This document shows, piece by piece, positions 13,105-14,988 of a DNA stretch of 14,988 bases. The DNA is from an uncultured Collinsella sp. (lineage in GTDB: Bacteria; Actinomycetota; Coriobacteriia; Coriobacteriales; Coriobacteriaceae), in contig URYW01000041.1 of NCBI GenBank assembly GCA_900552145.1, forward strand, positions 1 through 14,988. Reading direction: 5' to 3'. Positions within the stretch are counted from its first letter, which is position 1. Each line of letters begins with the position of its first letter. The notes below the pieces were generated by a model that was given only the letters and a program-made list of their open reading frames with translations, did not search any database and had not been told where the DNA came from. Made by a program: the position numbers and the translations under genes.

Positions 13105-14244
13105 ATGAAACAAGATAACATGTTGGCTATGATTTTAGCAGGAGGACGTGGTACAAGACTTCACGACCTGACAAAAAAAGTGGCCAAACCGGCCGTTTCA
13201 TATGGTGGAAAATATCGTATTATTGACTTTCCGCTCAGCAACTGTGCAAATAGTGGTATTGACATTGTCGGTGTCCTCACTCAGTATGAATCTGTTCTCC
13301 TCAACAGCTATGCTGCTGCAGGAAGAAGATGGGGACTCGATGCAAAGGATAGTGGAGTTTACATACTTCCTCCTCGTGAGAAAGCAGATACAGGACTTGA
13401 TGTATACAGAGGAACTGCCGACGCGATCTCCCAGAATATCGACTTTATTGATTCCTATTCACCGGAGTATCTCCTGATTCTTTCCGGAGATCATATTTAC
13501 AAAATGAATTATGATAAAATGCTTGAGTACCACAAAGCAAATCATGCAGATGCAACGATCGCAGTCATTGAAGTACCAATGAAAGAAGCCAGCCGTTTTG
13601 GCATCATGAATACAAATGAGACAGGCCGTATCGTCGAATTTGAAGAAAAACCTGAGAAACCAAAGAGTAACCTTGCATCCATGGGTATTTATATCTTTAA
13701 CTGGAAGCTTCTTCGCAAGATGCTTCTTGCTGATATGAAGAATCCTGAATCCAGTCATGATTTCGGTAAGGATATTATCCCGACCATGCTCGCAGATGAA
13801 AAGACGCTTTTCGCCTATAAATTCAAAGGCTACTGGAAAGATGTAGGAACCATCGACTCCCTCTGGGAGGCAAATATGGATCTTCTGAGCAAGAACAATG
13901 CATTGGATCTGAACGATTCTTCCTGGAAGATCTATACAGAAGATGTCACTGCTCTTCCACAGTTTGTCGGTGCCGATGCTGATATTGACAGAGCTTTCAT
14001 CACACAGGGATGTGTCATTAACGGAACTGTTAAGAACTCAGTACTCTTTACAGGTGTAAAAGTTGCTACAGGTGCAAAAGTCATTGACAGCGTCCTGATG
14101 CCGGGCGTTGAGGTGGCTGAAGGTGCAGTCGTAACCCGTGCACTTGTTGCCGATAAGGTAAAGATCGGAAAGAATGCCGTAGTCGGCAGTGCAGACAGTG
14201 AGAATATCGAACTGGTTGCAAAACGTGTAAAGGGGGAAGAGTAA
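13105..14244 (+). CDS. glgC: Glucose-1-phosphate adenylyltransferase, catalytic subunit (ADP-glucose pyrophosphorylase)
   Basis: Makes ADP-glucose from glucose-1-phosphate and ATP, the committed and regulated step of glycogen synthesis. The 379 residues are typical of the clostridial/Bacillus type. The N-terminal nucleotidyltransferase domain has the pyrophosphorylase loop MILAGGRGTRLHDLTKKVAKP, followed by RIIDFPLSNCANSGI. It also carries YRGTADAISQNIDFI, LSGDHIYKMNY with the catalytic Asp, VEFEEKP, and FGKDIIPTML followed by GYWKDVGT. The last 90 residues form a left-handed beta-helix, visible as hexapeptide-like VKNSVLFTGVKVATGAKVID. The ATG follows AGAGGG (13093-13098) at 6 nt. Two bases after its stop codon-flanking G, glgD begins, so the pair is one operon. 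AGA/AAA codon use differs sharply from genes left of 12,600. Confidence 0.97.
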   Translation: MKQDNMLAMILAGGRGTRLHDLTKKVAKPAVSYGGKYRIIDFPLSNCANSGIDIVGVLTQYESVLLNSYAAAGRRWGLDAKDSGVYILPPREKADTGLDVYRGTADAISQNIDFIDSYSPEYLLILSGDHIYKMNYDKMLEYHKANHADATIAVIEVPMKEASRFGIMNTNETGRIVEFEEKPEKPKSNLASMGIYIFNWKLLRKMLLADMKNPESSHDFGKDIIPTMLADEKTLFAYKFKGYWKDVGTIDSLWEANMDLLSKNNALDLNDSSWKIYTEDVTALPQFVGADADIDRAFITQGCVINGTVKNSVLFTGVKVATGAKVIDSVLMPGVEVAEGAVVTRALVADKVKIGKNAVVGSADSENIELVAKRVKGEE

Positions 14245-14245
14245 G

Positions 14246-14988
14246 ATGAGTAAAGCATTTGGAATTATTAACTTTGCAAGAAATGACGTACATGTAAGTG
14301 GTATGCTGGATTATCGTCCGATCGGAGCTTTTTCTTTCCTCGGAAGATACCGTGTGATCGACTTTCCTATTTCCAATATGAGTAACAGTGGTATTGATGT
14401 CATGCAGGTGTATGTCCGCAGAAAACCCCGTTCCCTTGTAGAACATCTCGGAACAGGACGTCATTATAACATCAACTCCAAGCGTGGAAAGCTGAATATC
14501 CTTTTTGCAGAGACGATTGAAGAGAACAATGTCTACAATACAGATATCGCTGCATATATTGAAAACCTTGACTGCTTTGATGAGATTGATTCCGAATATG
14601 TTATCCTCGCACCAAGCTATATGGTTTACACAGCAGATTATAATACATTCCTTCAGACTCATATCGAGTCCGGTGCAGATATCACACTGATGTATCACAG
14701 TGTAGACAATGCAAAGGATCATTTCCTGAACTGCCATGCACTGGATATCAACAAGCAGAAGGGTGTTCTCTCCATCGAGCCAAACCATGGAAATACAAAG
14801 AGCAAAAATATCTTCATGGATACTTATGTAATGAAGAAAACTCTGTTCCTTGAACTGGTTCAGAAAGCTCATAAGCTTTCTTCCATGTATACACTTGCTG
14901 ATATCGTACGTGAAGAATGTGAAGAACTGGATGTTCGTGCTTATCCTCACCGTGGATATTTTGCTACGCTCACTGACTTCAACAGATA
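14246..14988 (+). CDS. glgD: GlgD, non-catalytic subunit of ADP-glucose pyrophosphorylase (partial, runs off right edge)
   Basis: The first 247 residues of GlgD, starting MSKAFGIINFARNDVHVSGM with ATG at 14246, one base after the glgC stop; GGGGG at 14232-14236 lies 9 nt upstream. The frame stays open to the window edge. It aligns with GlgC through YRVIDFPISNMSNSGIDVM, but the catalytic GGRGTRL loop is replaced by FARNDVHVSG. The SGDH loop with its catalytic Asp is replaced by LAPSYMVYTAD. In Firmicutes GlgD has little activity alone; it forms a hetero-oligomer with GlgC and changes its activity and regulation. The beta-helix domain lies beyond the window. Confidence 0.95.
   Translation, partial: MSKAFGIINFARNDVHVSGMLDYRPIGAFSFLGRYRVIDFPISNMSNSGIDVMQVYVRRKPRSLVEHLGTGRHYNINSKRGKLNILFAETIEENNVYNTDIAAYIENLDCFDEIDSEYVILAPSYMVYTADYNTFLQTHIESGADITLMYHSVDNAKDHFLNCHALDINKQKGVLSIEPNHGNTKSKNIFMDTYVMKKTLFLELVQKAHKLSSMYTLADIVREECEELDVRAYPHRGYFATLTDFNR

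Overview
The window is a chimera of two kinds of DNA. Bases 1 to about 12,620 are GC-rich, use CGC/CGT for arginine and G/C at third codon positions, and carry a tightly packed plus-strand housekeeping block. Its content and order (alaS-ruvX-mltG-yqeG-aroK-aroB-like; Xaa-Pro peptidase; efp-Asp23/YqhY-nusB-xseB-tlyA-nadK-recN) suggest a gut actinobacterium of the Coriobacteriia, probably close to Collinsella. This assignment is inference from gene order and composition, not from a search. From about 12,620 to the end the sequence is AT-richer, uses AGA/AAA/GAA codons, and carries the end of a methionine aminopeptidase gene followed by glgC and glgD. That arrangement is typical of Clostridia, probably Lachnospiraceae.

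Layout. 1-306: start of a minus-strand gene for a membrane or secreted protein that runs off the left edge, then a plus-strand terminator and the alaS promoter. 307-6983: a co-directional operon with gaps of 17 nt or less and several overlaps. It holds alanyl-tRNA synthetase, pre-16S rRNA nuclease RuvX, lytic transglycosylase MltG, HAD phosphatase YqeG, shikimate kinase and a dehydroquinate-synthase-like protein that has lost its catalytic motifs. 6984-7115: a leader holding a long imperfect hairpin. 7116-8246: an intact M24B Xaa-Pro peptidase closed by a strong terminator. 8406 onward: a second operon covering translation (EF-P, TlyA), transcription (NusB), DNA repair (XseB, RecN) and NADP supply (NadK).

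The recN frame passes without a stop into the last third of a methionine aminopeptidase at about 12,610-12,660. The two sides differ in composition and codon use, and neither gene is complete. A metagenomic assembly join at a short shared LGDIADAI-like stretch is the likeliest explanation; real recombination is the alternative. The glgC-glgD pair to the right encodes the catalytic and non-catalytic subunits of ADP-glucose pyrophosphorylase for glycogen synthesis. It should not be attributed to the left-hand organism without read evidence.

The most interesting features that do not depend on the join are the degenerate AroB-fold protein coupled to an intact shikimate kinase and the 63-nt hairpin ahead of the peptidase gene.
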